Below, piece after piece: positions 10,601-24,372 of a DNA stretch of 64,000 nucleotides. Below the pieces are notes generated by a model. That model saw only the letters and a list, made by a program, of their open reading frames with translations, did no database searches and had not been told where the DNA came from. Position 1 is the stretch's first letter. Every line of letters starts with the position of its first letter. The DNA is from Anolis sagrei (Eukaryota > Chordata > Lepidosauria > Squamata > Anolidae): assembly GCF_037176765.1 (NCBI RefSeq), contig NC_090034.1, positions 21,671,375-21,735,374 of the forward strand, written 5' to 3'. A program made the translations under genes and the position numbers.

Positions 10601-13600
10601 ACAGACAAGGCAGAGGGATCCTGGATGGGGCACTTGACTTGGCTTCTCCAAGAGAAGAAGTAGTAGGATCATTGTCTGCAAGTGGCACTGCATTTAGTTT
10701 GGGTGGGTTTGTGGTCAAGGGAAGGAGGAAAGATGGGACCCTTCTGGGCCAAGTTCAGGGATCCAGCTCAGTCCTTCAGGGTGGCTGGAGAGTCCTGTGA
10801 GGCCACTCCTCTGTAAAGCATCATATAGACTCGTGTGTAATTCAGTCCCATTTATAAATCACGGGAGATTTTGAGATCAAAATTATGGATTTTGATATGA
10901 GTTGTGGACAGGTTGAGGGTCATTTCATAGAGACTGGGAAACACCAGTAATACTTCAAGAGGTTTGTTATAACCCAAAGTCATTTGCTTATGACATCCTA
11001 TGCTTAGTGGCCATGACGCTGACAAACACACACAGGGGATGTGCAATGACCATGTGGTAGGAGTGGTGTGGTAGGAGCTGAAAGGTTTTATTGGCCTGGA
11101 ATGAAGGTCACTGGCTCACATTCTGTGAGAAAGGAAGTAAAAGGTCTTCCTGGGCATCAGAGGTTGGCATGGTTTCATGACCCTGGACACAAGTAGAGTA
11201 GGGTGGGCTTCCTATGGGACAAGAGACAGTCGAAAAGGACAGAGGGTGCAGAAGGAAGGGGCCAGTGCTTCATTTCGTTCTTCCAGAAGGGACTAAGCTC
11301 TTGCCTAACTCTGAGAATTGTTCCTTTTTTGAGAAGAGTTAAGGTTCAGTGCTTATATTGGTCTGTGGGTTAAGTCGAACCTGGTTGGATTTTTTGACTA
11401 ATGTTTCTGGACTTAAACATGAGTCTGTTGGGGAGGCTGATATACGGATTGCCCCTTGGCCAGAGGGGAATCAGGAGATGAACTTGGCGCCAATGGAGGC
11501 TTCGGCTGAACCGGTTCCTTTGGGATGCCGTCCCTCTTACCTGCTCTCCTCCGCGCCTTGACCTTGGGGCTGCTCTGCAGCTGGGTCGGGAAGGGGGACA
11601 TGGGTGGAGGCAGGGCCGCCCAAGGGGCTGGGTTCAGATCCCATGCCCGATGGGGACTGCTCTGTCCCGGCCTGCGACACAGCCATTGTCTCGGTGGGCG
11701 GGAGGGGCGGCTGGAAAGCGGGGGCCGTGTGCTTCCTATTGACAGTGCCACCCCTCCGGGGGTTTGCCGCCGGGAAGTCCATGACCTTGACACCGAAGCT
11801 ATGGAGGAGAAAGAGAGGAGAGGGAGACACCATGCAGACCGGCTACATAGAGAGACGAGGAGAATTGGACAAAGGGATCATCCCGAGGGAGTTGTCGCTT
11901 GGTCCGTTTAAGGCATTGCGAGGTCCAAAGGCAGGCCATGGCCCTTGGCTCAGTCACGCAGCTTAGGGGGTGGCCATTTAGCATCAATTTATACCATGAA
12001 CAAGATGGATTGCTGTATTTCATCGCATAATTGTCGCATTTTTCTCCCTTTTTTGAATGTAAAAAGGGGTGCGACTATTACGTGGTGCAAAAAAATCCCC
12101 CAGCCTGATTCTCTGGTTTCTGTTTTTTTTTTTTAAAAAAAAATAAAAATAAAAATAAACTGCCTAACTTCTGAGAAGAAGGAGGGAGGATCCAGTCTCA
12201 AACAAACAGCTCAGTTTCTATTTGTTTGAAATGTCTTGCCTTGGAGGAAGGAGGAGGGAAGATTCCCCCTCCCTCTCTTTTTTCTTTCCCTGAAGGCAAG
12301 GCAGTTTACAAAATCTGAAACTGAACTCTTTGGAGGAAGGAGGGAAGCTTTGACATCCAGAGGCTTCCATTTCAGGTTTTTTGAACTGCTTCACCTTCAG
12401 AAAAAGAAAGAAAGAAAGAAAGAAAGAAAGAGGGAGGAGGAAGAAATCAGCCCTAAACAGCTCTGCGACTTTTATGTGAGGAACAAAAAAAAAAAAAATC
12501 AATTTGCCACCCCCAAAATGGGAGTGCAACTATTATGCAATGAAATACGGCATAACTGTGCCAATTCAATCTTCCAACTAATATTGACGTGCACTGGCCT
12601 CTTCAATGGCCCAAGAGGGTTCTGACTTCAGTTGTGCTCCAAATGCTTTCGGGTGCTTAACCAGCGCATTGAGTTGAGCCAAGGGGCCTGCATATGTCCT
12701 CAGGGCAGGGCTGCGTGTGCTCTTCGGAAACACATAATAAATGCCAAGTTGGGTACTGGGCATAATATCCAGCCCAAAAAGATGTGGGCAAAATACAGAA
12801 TGACATCTCAGACTCACCCACTGGGGTGATTTAAGATTTCCGGGGGGTGGGTGGTGGGTGTGCTTCATCAGGCCCCTGCCTCTCTTGCCTCCCCACTCAA
12901 TGAAGAATGGCACAAAGAGCGTTTGAAATAAGCACGCTTGTGTCATTTACATAATCTAATTGTTCAAAATGCCAATTTTGGCGTGAGTTTTTGTTTTGGG
13001 GGAAGAGCCACAGAGCACACGCAACCCTGACCAATCCACACTGGCAAAAGCATGAATAACACAGCTGTTATTTTAGCTCAGCTTGCGTTCAAGATGGCAG
13101 CTTCCATCTTACGTAGTGTTGCAAAAAAGCCAAAACATAAGGCGCCTGTGTTTGGAAATGGATGCTCTTCCGCTCTGCTCAGAGGAGGGAAGGCCAGATA
13201 GCATTGATACCAACACAAAAGCAGCATAGGCCCTTAAGCCAGAGCCCAAAGTAAAGCTCTTCCTCATCCTCTGGGCTCCCGTTTCCCATCCCAAACACGG
13301 TTGCCAGAGCAGTTAGGACAAAGTGAGTGACAGGACAAGACAAACTACAATGTGTTATAATTGGCGAGGGAAGAAGCTACAGGAAAGGGCTCTGGGGGGA
13401 CCCTGGGCTTTATGCCGCAAGGTATTTCCCCACCATTTAAAGGTCCTTTTCTCTCGCTCCCCATGGAAGCATCAAGCCTTCTCTTGAAGTGAAGAAGCAT
13501 CAACGTTGGATATACAGAGCAATGAGGGGCAGAGGGAATCCTGCGGTGCATAGGCCTGCTCTCTTGTTTTCACCTTGGGTCTAGCAACTCAAGGTGTTTT

Positions 13601-16600
13601 GAGTGTATTTCTACATGGAGAGACTGCTTCCCCTTCCCAAAAATAATCTTTAGAGTGCCTTCCTTGCTCTTTGTTTGAGAAGGAAGCACTACAAGACCCG
13701 TCTACACTGTCATAGGATGCACTTTCACTACATGATATAGCAGTTATATACTGGCTTTATTCCTCTTTGATTCATAATGCATTTTAACTGGCTTTATTGC
13801 ACTTTGTTTGAGAAGGAAGGCCCCATCTACACTGCCATATAATGCAGTTTCATAATGAAGTCTAACTGCATTGAAGTACATTCTATGAGTCAATGCTGCC
13901 ATATGCACAGAGGCATGAAGGTCAGCATTTGGGACCCTTCTACCCAAGTTAGGTATTTCTTTCTTTTGTCTAACTACTATTTTATCAGAGATGTATTACA
14001 CATTAAAATAGTATATATATGATATTCTTCTATCTGAGATGCATATTTCCTGCAACAATAAAAGTGAGTTTTACCTCAATTTTTAAATCTTACAAGTGTA
14101 TTATCCCACACATTTTCTCTTCCTTTTACTACTAATTGCTCATATATATCCCTCTAAGTCTGCAAAAGAAGCCAAAAACTGGACCATTCGGGCATCAACC
14201 TCCACCAGAAAGGGGTGCAGTCTGATAGCAAAAAGATCCCCCACTCCCATTATCCACAGCAAACCTAACCCCATTTCTTTCCATGCAGGGAGCCCCAGGT
14301 GCAAAGAATGCGAGCGCATTACCTTTGGATCTTCCTCAGGCTGCAGCAAAGGAAGGGGAAGGAACAGTGCAGCCTTAGTTGCAGAGACCCTGATGGCAAT
14401 GGGGCAACGGAGGCCTCATACAAGCCCGCTCCAAGGACTTTCCATCAGTTTGGACCATCTCCGAGAGTTACCCCATGGCTAATGCCAATTTCACATTTGC
14501 ATGTCTTACGGGGCTTGTCCAAAATGGGAAGAATCCTGACATTTTATTAATTTTTTTTGGTTTTGAAGTTGTGGGGAAACCCAAACATCTCACAGGGAGC
14601 TCTCTACCACCTGCCAGCAATATCCCTGTCTGTCACACTAAATTTCTATCACTACCAGTAAGTCAAACACGGATAAATACCCAATATTACACCCGTGGAT
14701 TACAACTCTTGTAAACATGGACTCTTACTTGCATTTGATGGGAACCATTCACTGTAACATACAATGCTTTGTTTTCTTAATGGGGAACTTTTCACAATCC
14801 CGAACTTTAGGCTTTTGGATCAATTGGACAATGAAAGGAAGAGTCAGGTGGCAAATACAGCCAAGATGATGGGGGTCTCCCTTCTGAAAAGAGGCTGAGC
14901 ATCTCAAAGGAGGAAACTGAGGTCACGGCTGTACCTTTCCTTCCTCAGCAGCTCCCCCTCCATCACCGCCATGCTAATGGGCCGCTTCCGCTCCAACGTC
15001 CCTGAGTCGTAGTCGTTCCCGCTGTGCAAGTGATTCGAATTCACAGCCGGCTGCCCCACAAAGGCCCCTGAGACATTGAAGTCCATCTCTGGAAGAAAGA
15101 GAAGATTCCCATCACCTGCATCGGACTCTTCCCTTCTTCCAAGTGCACTCACCCAGAATTAAATTGCACTTTAACAATAATAATAATGTTCAAGGTTAAA
15201 GGCTTCCTTTTCACATTAAGTCTAGTCGTGTCTGATTCTGGGGATGGTGCTCATCCCTATTTCTAAGCCAAAGAGCCAGGATTGTCCGTAGATGCCTCCA
15301 AGGTCATGTGGCCAGCAGGACTGCATGGAGCACTGTTACCCTTCCCGCTGGAGCGGTACCTATCCACTGCGCCACCAGGAGCTCCCATAATAATGCACAC
15401 ACACATATATCTCTTAAGTCATGACAGACATTTCCAAAATAACCTTTGTGAGCCATACTCAGAAATATCAGGGCAAACCTACCCAGACTCTTTTAAACTG
15501 TCAATTTTAATGCACATTTTATTGGTATTGTGTGGATTTTAATATATATCTATTTTAATAGTATTGTTGTATTTGTAGTTGGTTTTGACCATGGTGTACC
15601 CTGACTTGGGAGATGGGCAACAACAACAACAACAACAATAGATAATAAATGTAATAATAATAACAACAGTAATAATAATAATAATAATAATTTTTGGTCG
15701 TGTCAGGAGCGACTTTAGAAACTGCAAGTTGTTTCTGGTGAGAGAGAATTGGCCCTCTGCAAGGACATTGTCCAGGGGATGCCCGCATGTTTTGATGTTT
15801 TACAACCCTTGTGTGAGGTTTCTCTCATGTCCCCGCATGGAGAGCTGGAGCTGATAGAGGGAGCTCAGCCGCGCTCTCCCTGGATTCGAACCTGCGACCT
15901 GTTGGTCTTCAGTCCTACTGGCACAGGGACTCACAATAATTAATAAGTTATTGTCATTATTATTACTTCCCATATTTCTTTGATTCTAAGATGCCATCAA
16001 TTGTAAGACATACCCTATTTTCAGTATCATCAATGGAAATAAAAGATACATGTGTGTGTGTGTGTGTGTGTGTGTTTATAGGGGAAGGCATCTTAGAATT
16101 GAAGAAATACAGTATTTTTTATTATTATGGTATTATCATCATCATTTCTATTTCTGCCCCTGCCTTATGGTATTCCTTGCCTCCCTATTTGAGAGCCATG
16201 CGTGACTTAGGGCATTTTATCCTAGCACTTTTATCCTAGCACTTAAGACCTGGCTTTTTACTAGAGCATTTGACCCATGCTAATTTTAATATTTGTATGT
16301 ATGTGTTTTATCCTGTATAATTTCTGCTATGTAAATCGCCTGGAGCATCTCGGATGGAGGGCGATTAATAAGTAATTAAAGATGATGATGATCATCATAA
16401 TCACTATTCATTCTCTAGCACATTGAAAGCACCCATGCAGGACGGGCCTGGGATTTCACAGGAAAGCATTCAGAGGGCATCTTAAACCATCAGCAAACTT
16501 GCAAATTTGGCAGCTGAAGGAACAGCAGAGCCACAAATGGATGTTGCCATGAGATTGATGGCCCCGTGCGGCTATCAGCACCATCTCAAATCTAATCTGA

Positions 16601-19600
16601 ATTCTCAGAATGCAGCAAAAATATCAGAATGCCAACAGCAGGGTGCTTTCAGTCCTGACCAGCCATAGTTCCTAAGCATTTCATAAAAGAGAGAGTTGAT
16701 AGGGTGCTTACTCACCTTCAGGGAAGAACCAGGCCGCATGCTGGATGATGGGCTCGACAACCGCCACCACGTGCACCGATGTTGCTGCCGCCATTTCTGC
16801 CAGAGAGCTGAGGGAAGAAGAAAGGAAAGAAATGCAGCCAAAAAGTCAAAGTGTGTCTCAGGAAGCAAAGATGCTACCCAGTTTTAGACCTTCCTCACCT
16901 GGTTCTGAAACATCTCTCTAACATTCTGAGCGAAACTGGACAAAGAACAATGGGTTCCCTCCCCAGAGCGCACAAATGGGGCAAAAATACTGGTGTGGAT
17001 TGGTGCCTTAGGCTCACTGTATTTACATCCAGCCTTTTCTCTCAAAACTAGGACTTAGGCTTGGCTTAGGAATAAATACATGTGCAGTTCGAACTTACAA
17101 AAGGTCAGCCTGAAAATGGAATGAAACTATCAATTAATGAATGACAAATGGAATGAGGAACTGGCTAGTAAATACCTGCAATGATGGGGATAAAAACAGA
17201 AAAAACATGTTGTGCAATTAACTAAATTAACTCTTCACGCTTACCCTTCAGTCTTGGCCCACAACAAGTTTGGTCCCAAGACGATGGCGATGTTGCTGGG
17301 TGTCATCTTGTTGAGGTCGCTGGACTGTGCCAGTTTGGCCAGGAATTTGATTAAGTACCTGCAAAGTACATTTAAAGTACAGTATTAGGATGAGAATGGG
17401 GTGAAAGGGATCAGTGAGAAACCTCTGGTCAATGAAGGTAATTCATGCAGAAGGATTTGCCACCCACCTGAAATTGGCCAGGTTTTGCTTTGGCAGTTTC
17501 TGGCAAATCCTCCAAAGGTCCTGCAGCTTCTTGTCCTGGTCCTGGATGCTGAGGGGAGGGGGAGACACAAAAAGACATTCTCTGGAGGAAAATGTGAGGC
17601 AGCTTTTCATTTAGTTGCTGGCCTCAGAGTCCAGGTTTGGGGTTTGCAAGCATTATGCGCCAAAAGTGGAAGGCAGGCACAAGATTACGCCTTTAATACT
17701 AAGGGAACATCCCACCCAATACTAAGGAAATACCCAATGCAATCTGTGATATGAGAAGAAATCTCAACCAGCAGAACTCAAGACCTAGCAAAGGAATACA
17801 GGGATTTGAGGGAAAAAGATCTGAGAGAAGAAAGTGAGCAGAACTTCTAGGAAACAGAGAGGCTTAAGGCTCATAAGGGCCCTATATCTTTCCCCATGAG
17901 AACATCCCCTTCCCTAAAGCGCCCCTACTTTGCCACTTGCGTCCATTCTTCGTACAAGGCGTAGGTCATGAGTGGCTCCGGCAGCTCCCTCAGGTAAGAC
18001 TTCAGGGCACCTGGAGCAACAAGGGAAGCGGAAAGAGAAGATTTGTTGAGGAATATCCAGGCTGAACACTAGATGGCACTGGAGTCAAGTTTTAAGCAAT
18101 AAAATGGACTAAGGGACTGACAAAAACACCTCTGAGAATACCTTCTCTAAGAAAACCCTGGGAAATGTATGGGGTTAAAACAGGCATGGGCAAACTTCTG
18201 CCCTCCAGGTGTTTTGGATTTCAACTTCCACAATTCCTAACAGCCGATAGGAATTGTGTGAGTTGAAGTCCAAAACACCTGGAGGGTCAAAGTTTGCCCA
18301 TGCCTGGGTTAGAATCATATAGTGGAAAGAGATCCCAATGGCCTTCCCATCCAATCCCCTTCTGCTAGGCAGGAGAAGCACCATCAAAGCCCTCCTAACA
18401 GATGGCCATCTAGTCTCTGCTTAATAATGATTGTAATAATGGTAATAATAATAAACAATATAATAGAGTCCCAAATTTGGAAAGGACACCCAAAGGTTAT
18501 CCAGTTCAATCCCATTCTGTCGGATAGGAAAAGCACCATCAAAGCCCTCTTGATGGATGGCCGCCCAGCCTCTGCTTAAAACCCCTCAGAGAAGAAAAAT
18601 AGACACAGAAGGCTGAATAGGTCTGTGTCAGTGGAGGAAAGCGACACAAGAGGAAAAAGCTAACCATGTTAAGAATCTCGCAGAAGAAATATGGCTTTGA
18701 CTTGCATTCAAATATTAATTCCATAAACGCAATCATTCAGTCTTTATAGAGATCAAACTATGGAATTGGAGTGGCCCATAAATCCTAGTTAACCAAAAGC
18801 AGCTGCTCCAGCAACCGCAGGCCCATTCTTCTTAGGAATGCCGCAAATATTGGATTCCTTTCATTGGGAAGAATGTCTGAATGACTCACATTACGGTTTA
18901 ATTCAAGGGGAGAAACCCTCATTGGGACGTACATTCAACAAGAATATGAGAGAGGCCTGTGGTTTGCTGGGAACCAGACAGAGAGCCAAAGGCAGGATTT
19001 CTGCAGAGCTGGGGGCCTCCCACAGAACAAACCACAGAACATTTGCTAATCTGCTTCTGTTGCAGGCCAGCAAGCACCACTACTCTGGTTCCACATGCAG
19101 GAATGGAAGCCTAGCGGGTAATCCTGGGCAGGGCACACTCTCTCAGCCCCAGAGGAAGCAGACCTCCCCCCCCACCCCCCGCCCCCAAAAACAAAAGATA
19201 AATGTCTCAATGAAACACTTGGCCTTCAGGCCATGCCTTCCATTCCATGGGCAGCTCCCCACCTCTGCAGGTGAGCCCTACCTGCCACAGCATGAGGGTC
19301 GGAGTAGAACTCATCCAGGTGAGACGTGGAACAGTCCAAGGCCGCCTTCAGCTTCTTCAGCTTAGAAGCACCGGCCGCAATGCGGAACAAACCCTGAGGG
19401 GGAAAGAGAAAGAACAACACAGCTTTTTAGAGGGATCAGAATTAAAATAATAATAAAAAAGGAACTGTCACCACCAATTGCTAAGTTGGCACCTGGCTGT
19501 GGTGGAGCTTCCTTCTTTTGAGGCTTTTAAACAGAGGCAGGATGGCCATCTGTCAGGAGTGGCTTGATGGTGTATGGCAGAAAGGTGTTGTTATTATTAT

Positions 19601-19729
19601 TAAGCAGAAACTGGATGGTCATCTGTCAGGAAGGCTCTGATGGTGTGCCTAATAGAAGAGGGTTTAGACTGGATGACTTTTAGGGGTCCCTTCCAGCTCT
19701 AGGATTCTATTACTCTATTATTATTATTC

Positions 19730-19767
<38 letters not shown>

Positions 19768-19993
19768 AAATAGGGGCTGAATGGCTATATGTCTGGAGGG
19801 CTTTGATTGTGCTTTTCCTGACTGTCAGAAGGGTGTTGGATAACCCTGAGGGTCTCTTTCAAGTATATATTCTATAGTATTATTGTTATTTGAAACGTAA
19901 CAAGATTAGTTCACAGTAAACAAGATCACTATGCTGGTTGTTGTACTGGATCACACTTCGGACACTTCCCAATTGTCTTGGACTATATGATGC

Positions 19994-20026
<33 letters not shown>

Positions 20027-23000
20027 GCATAGACTGGGTGGCCATCTGACAGGATGGTTTGATTGTGTCTTCCTACCTGGCAGAAGCATTTGGACTGGAT
20101 GACCCTTGGGGTCCCTTCCAACTCTAGGATTCTATGATTCTATGACTCTGGATCCTGCTCTGGCCAATGCCAGCCCTGTGGCTTGGCCTTGGGGCAACCC
20201 AAAGTAAGCTAAATGGAGCAGACATCAGTCATTGGGATAGAAACCCTCTGCACATTTTGGACAAACCCATCTTCATGTGCTACTGAGCAGAGTGTGCCAT
20301 ATGAAGGCTAAGCTGCCTCTTCAGAAAAGCAAATAGCTGCTGTGACTGTAGTCATGCCATCTTAGTACTTAGGCCCCGTCCAGTCCCCAGGATTCCCTCA
20401 AAAAGAAAGATAAGGAAAGGGAAGGAGACCCTACCTCCTCCTTCATGCCAGTCTCCAAGAGCATCATGACGCATGCTTCAATGGGGAGGGCGATTTCCCG
20501 TCCGCTGCGCTTGAGGTGCTCTTCCAGGGGAGTCCCGAAGGCCGGCTTCTCTGTCCATTTGTCTAGTTAGAAAGGCAGCAAGAGCCAGGAATTAGAAGGG
20601 GAAGCAGGTGGGTTTAGAAGATCATTGGGGCCACAGCAGGATATGTGGACTGCAAGGTTTTATCCCAGGTGAGGAGCCAGAATGCTGTCGCCCATCCTGC
20701 AGGAGCAGCCACAGACAGCTGAGAGGAAGGCCTCAAATGTGAATCCTTTTGCATAAAGAGTGGATTCCTGATGCCTTTTCTAGGGGCCCCAATTCCCACA
20801 AAAACCCATCTGGATGGTAGAATCCCATTCTGAATAACAGCTGAAAAACTGTAAGCAACAGATCAACCGCCAATTAAGGGAGCGGCCATCTTTGTGCTCC
20901 TCAAACACAAATTCCTTTGACCGACCAGAAGTAACCAACTCCTCTGTACATAGATGAATGATGCAAAGAGACCCAAGATCTAGTTCAATGGGTACAACAG
21001 AATCTCGTGGTATTTTTAAAAAAATAATATTTATCCCCTTCTTCTTTAAATGTGGAGTGAGAGTTGATGTGGCTTTTCCTGTACAGGTTGCCTAGTTCTT
21101 TGAAACTTTCAAAATCAGGTTATGTAGGAACTAAAATATCCCAAACACACTCATTCCCAGTCCTCCCCCTTCCTCCCAGTCCATTCTAGGCAATGAGGAC
21201 TGGGCCCCTGATGGCGCAATGATTGCAGACCAAAATGTCAGCGGTCTGAATCTTTCTTGACCTCTCAAGCGTCTGCTCAAAGGCACAAAGGCCTTTGAGA
21301 GTGGGGTGAGATCCCATCTGTCAGCTCCAGCTTCTCCTTGTAGGGACATGAGAGAAGCCTCCCACAAGATGGAAAAACATCCGGGCATCCCCTGGGCAAC
21401 GTCCTTGCAGACTACCAATTTTCTCATTCCAGAAGTGACTTGAAGTTTCTCAAGTCACTCCTGACATGGAAAAAAAACCCCTAAGGACTGGGTACTGTTC
21501 TTCAGGTTGTACTCAAATGGAACCCTAAATTGGCTACAAAAGGGAGGCAGAGAAATGGGCACCTTCTCCAGCACACACAGCACAAAACTACCATTCTGTC
21601 ATATTAAATATTGAGAAGGCTGGCCATTTTCCTCTCCAAGACGTTCCCTTTTGAGAGGCTGCTATCATTCCGGATCAACTCCGATTCCCCTTTGTCAATA
21701 AATCCCCTTAAAACAGACACTGCTTTACTCTCTCCAATCAACCAAGTATAATCAACATCATATAAACATTAGTATTACCATATTTCATCACTTCAAAGAC
21801 GTCAGCGATTGTAAGGCGCACCCCTATTTCAGGACCACCACCAACAAAAACACCTAAGATGCCCCTGCGATTCCAAATGCATCCCGTTTTTAGAGATGTT
21901 TATATAGGAGGAAAAAAAGGTGCATCTTGGAAGCAAGGAAATACAGTATTTGCTGCTCCACTTGAGAAGACAGAGCGGAGGACAGGCGATTAGTTGTCAA
22001 CTGTGGAAGAGGGTTAGTTTTATGCAGGAAGAAGCAGAAGACAAGAAATCTGGAAGTGTTGCAAGGCAAGGGCCGAAAGCGTGTTCCCCTTGCAGCCTCA
22101 GGTCTAGGCCTCATGCAGCATTTAAATGGGGGCAGAGAGACCAACCAAAGCAGAAACCATGTTCTCCTTGTGTTGTGACATTCCACAGATATATAAACCT
22201 CATATTGCCTAGCTTTCAACACACCCCTCAACCTCTGAGGATGCCTGTCAAACATCAGGAGAGAATGCTTCTGCAACATGGCCATAAAGCTTAGAAAATT
22301 CACAGCAACCCATGTTCTCTTTCCCATAGCTTGCAGAGGGAATGATGGCCAACAGTACTTACAAAGGAGGGCCGGGTGGGTAATTTGTTAACTATATTTT
22401 ATTATATGGCTGGAGTTGTTTCAGACTTGCACCTGAACTTAATGACAAGTGTAGTGATCCAGAGCCGGCACATACAGAGGCGCCCCACCTGCAACTATCA
22501 TAATGGAGGAGGGCTATGTGTTGGAATGGTTGAAGTGGACTGCATTTCGCCAGCAAATGCTTCCTGGTCTGTTCTCTTACAGAATGATACCCACATTGAA
22601 AGGCTGAAAGGCATCAAATATGCCTGGAAATCTGGGCCTGGGAATTTATTCCAGGCACCCAAACCGAATTCATATTTAGTCTTCCTTCCAAACACAGAAT
22701 CAACTTCCCTTCATTTCACTCATCAAAATTGCAAGGGTCGAGTGGAGAATAATTCTTCCGTTGTGACCAGAAAATCCTTGCTGATCTAGGGCAAACCAAC
22801 CTACCTTATTTTTTGAGGTCCCTGAAGTGGTTTGTAGTGGAAAACAGGCTTTGTATAACTTGCTGGCCTCTTGTTCACTGTTGTGGCTGTTTCCAATATC
22901 TATGTTTAAAACTGGATAACAATTTCAGGCTTTGGTTGCTTTGTACGCTGAGGGTTTTTTTTTTTAACTGTTTTATCCTGACTGTCATCAGCTGTTTTGT

Positions 23001-24332
23001 ATCCCAAAATGGGAGAAAGGGCGGGAGAAAAAAAAATACAGGGTTAGTCAAAATGCATAGGCCAATAAGCCATTCAATTGAATGGCTTATTGGCCTATGC
23101 ATTTTGACTAACCCTGTACTATAACAACAGCCGCTAGAGTTGGGCAATAAGGCACCTCCTGCTATTCCTAAGAATGGCTGCTCAGGAAATAGATGGTGAT
23201 GCCTATAAGTCAGACATAGGAAAACTTCGGCCCTCCAAGCGTTTTGGACTTCAACTCCCACAATTCCTAACAGCCTACTGGCTGTTAGGAATTGTGGGAG
23301 TTGAAGTCCACAACACCTGGAGGGCTGAAGTCTGTCCATGCCTGCTGTAAGTGGCAGAGGAGAAGGGGTCACGCTGGCCTGCCCTGTCCATTGTGTGAGA
23401 AGTGCCGTTTCCTCAGAACAAATCTCCCGCTTGTTGTTAGTGTGTTAATGGGACAGTTAGAAGGATGTCAGAGATGCAGCTGACATATATAATTTGGAAG
23501 CAGGGTCCTGAAGGAAGAAGGCCCTTATTCCGGAAGGAAGGCATGCCAAAGGAGGTATGGAAAGGCAGTCAAAGCAGAAGGCAGTCAAAGCGGGAGGCAG
23601 AGCGGAGGGGTACTTTACCTTGCTGGGCCTGGATTTCAGGGAGCACCTTGTCTAAGACTGCTAAGGCTTTTCTATGGTAATCTGCTTGGGCTTCTAAGAA
23701 CTGAGGACAGAACCCACATTGGAGAACAAGACGTTAGGCACGGGATGGAGACCACAACAAGGCCGAAGCACATGGAACGAATGACCAAAGGGAGCGAGAA
23801 GACTCACCGCTACGAAGAATCTGGCATAGTCGCCCTCTTTGGAGATGAAGTTGTACATGTCAGCAGCAAGCTGGTCCTGTGAGGAATGTGGAGGGGAGGA
23901 GAAGATGAGAATTGATGAGAGGATAATGCATTCAAACTCTCAAACAGAAGGCAAGAAGTCCCAGTAGACTGAGTTGGACCAAACTGCTTCTTTATGTGCC
24001 ATAGGGGCAAAGTGCAACAAGGCCTGGAGACAAGGCATGTGCAGCTTGTGTCAAAATATCATAATCCCATCATTGCTGCACAGTGTTGAGCCCGACATTA
24101 AATCAACTGATATAATCAAGTGTCTACTCTACAGATGCTGATCTTCTTACTTAGTTTAACCACCCAAATATCATGATCACAGATCACAGTTGCAAGAGGT
24201 AGCCGGATGCACACACCTTGCACTGCTCCACTTTGTTTCCCGCTTCATCCATCTCCTCCTTCAAGGAGTCAATCTTTGACGGAAGGCCCTGGAAGTTGGT
24301 GGCAGAGGTTTTGTGGGCCTGGTTCCACCTGA

Positions 24333-24372
<40 letters not shown>

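Noticed and set aside
18838-19365. 175-residue plus-strand frame
   Set aside because: Overlaps ARHGAP17 exon 11 in antisense and has no recognisable domain.
22376-22789. 137-residue plus-strand frame between ARHGAP17 exons 10 and 9
   Set aside because: Composition is intron-like, no domain, and no splice sites that would join it to either gene.
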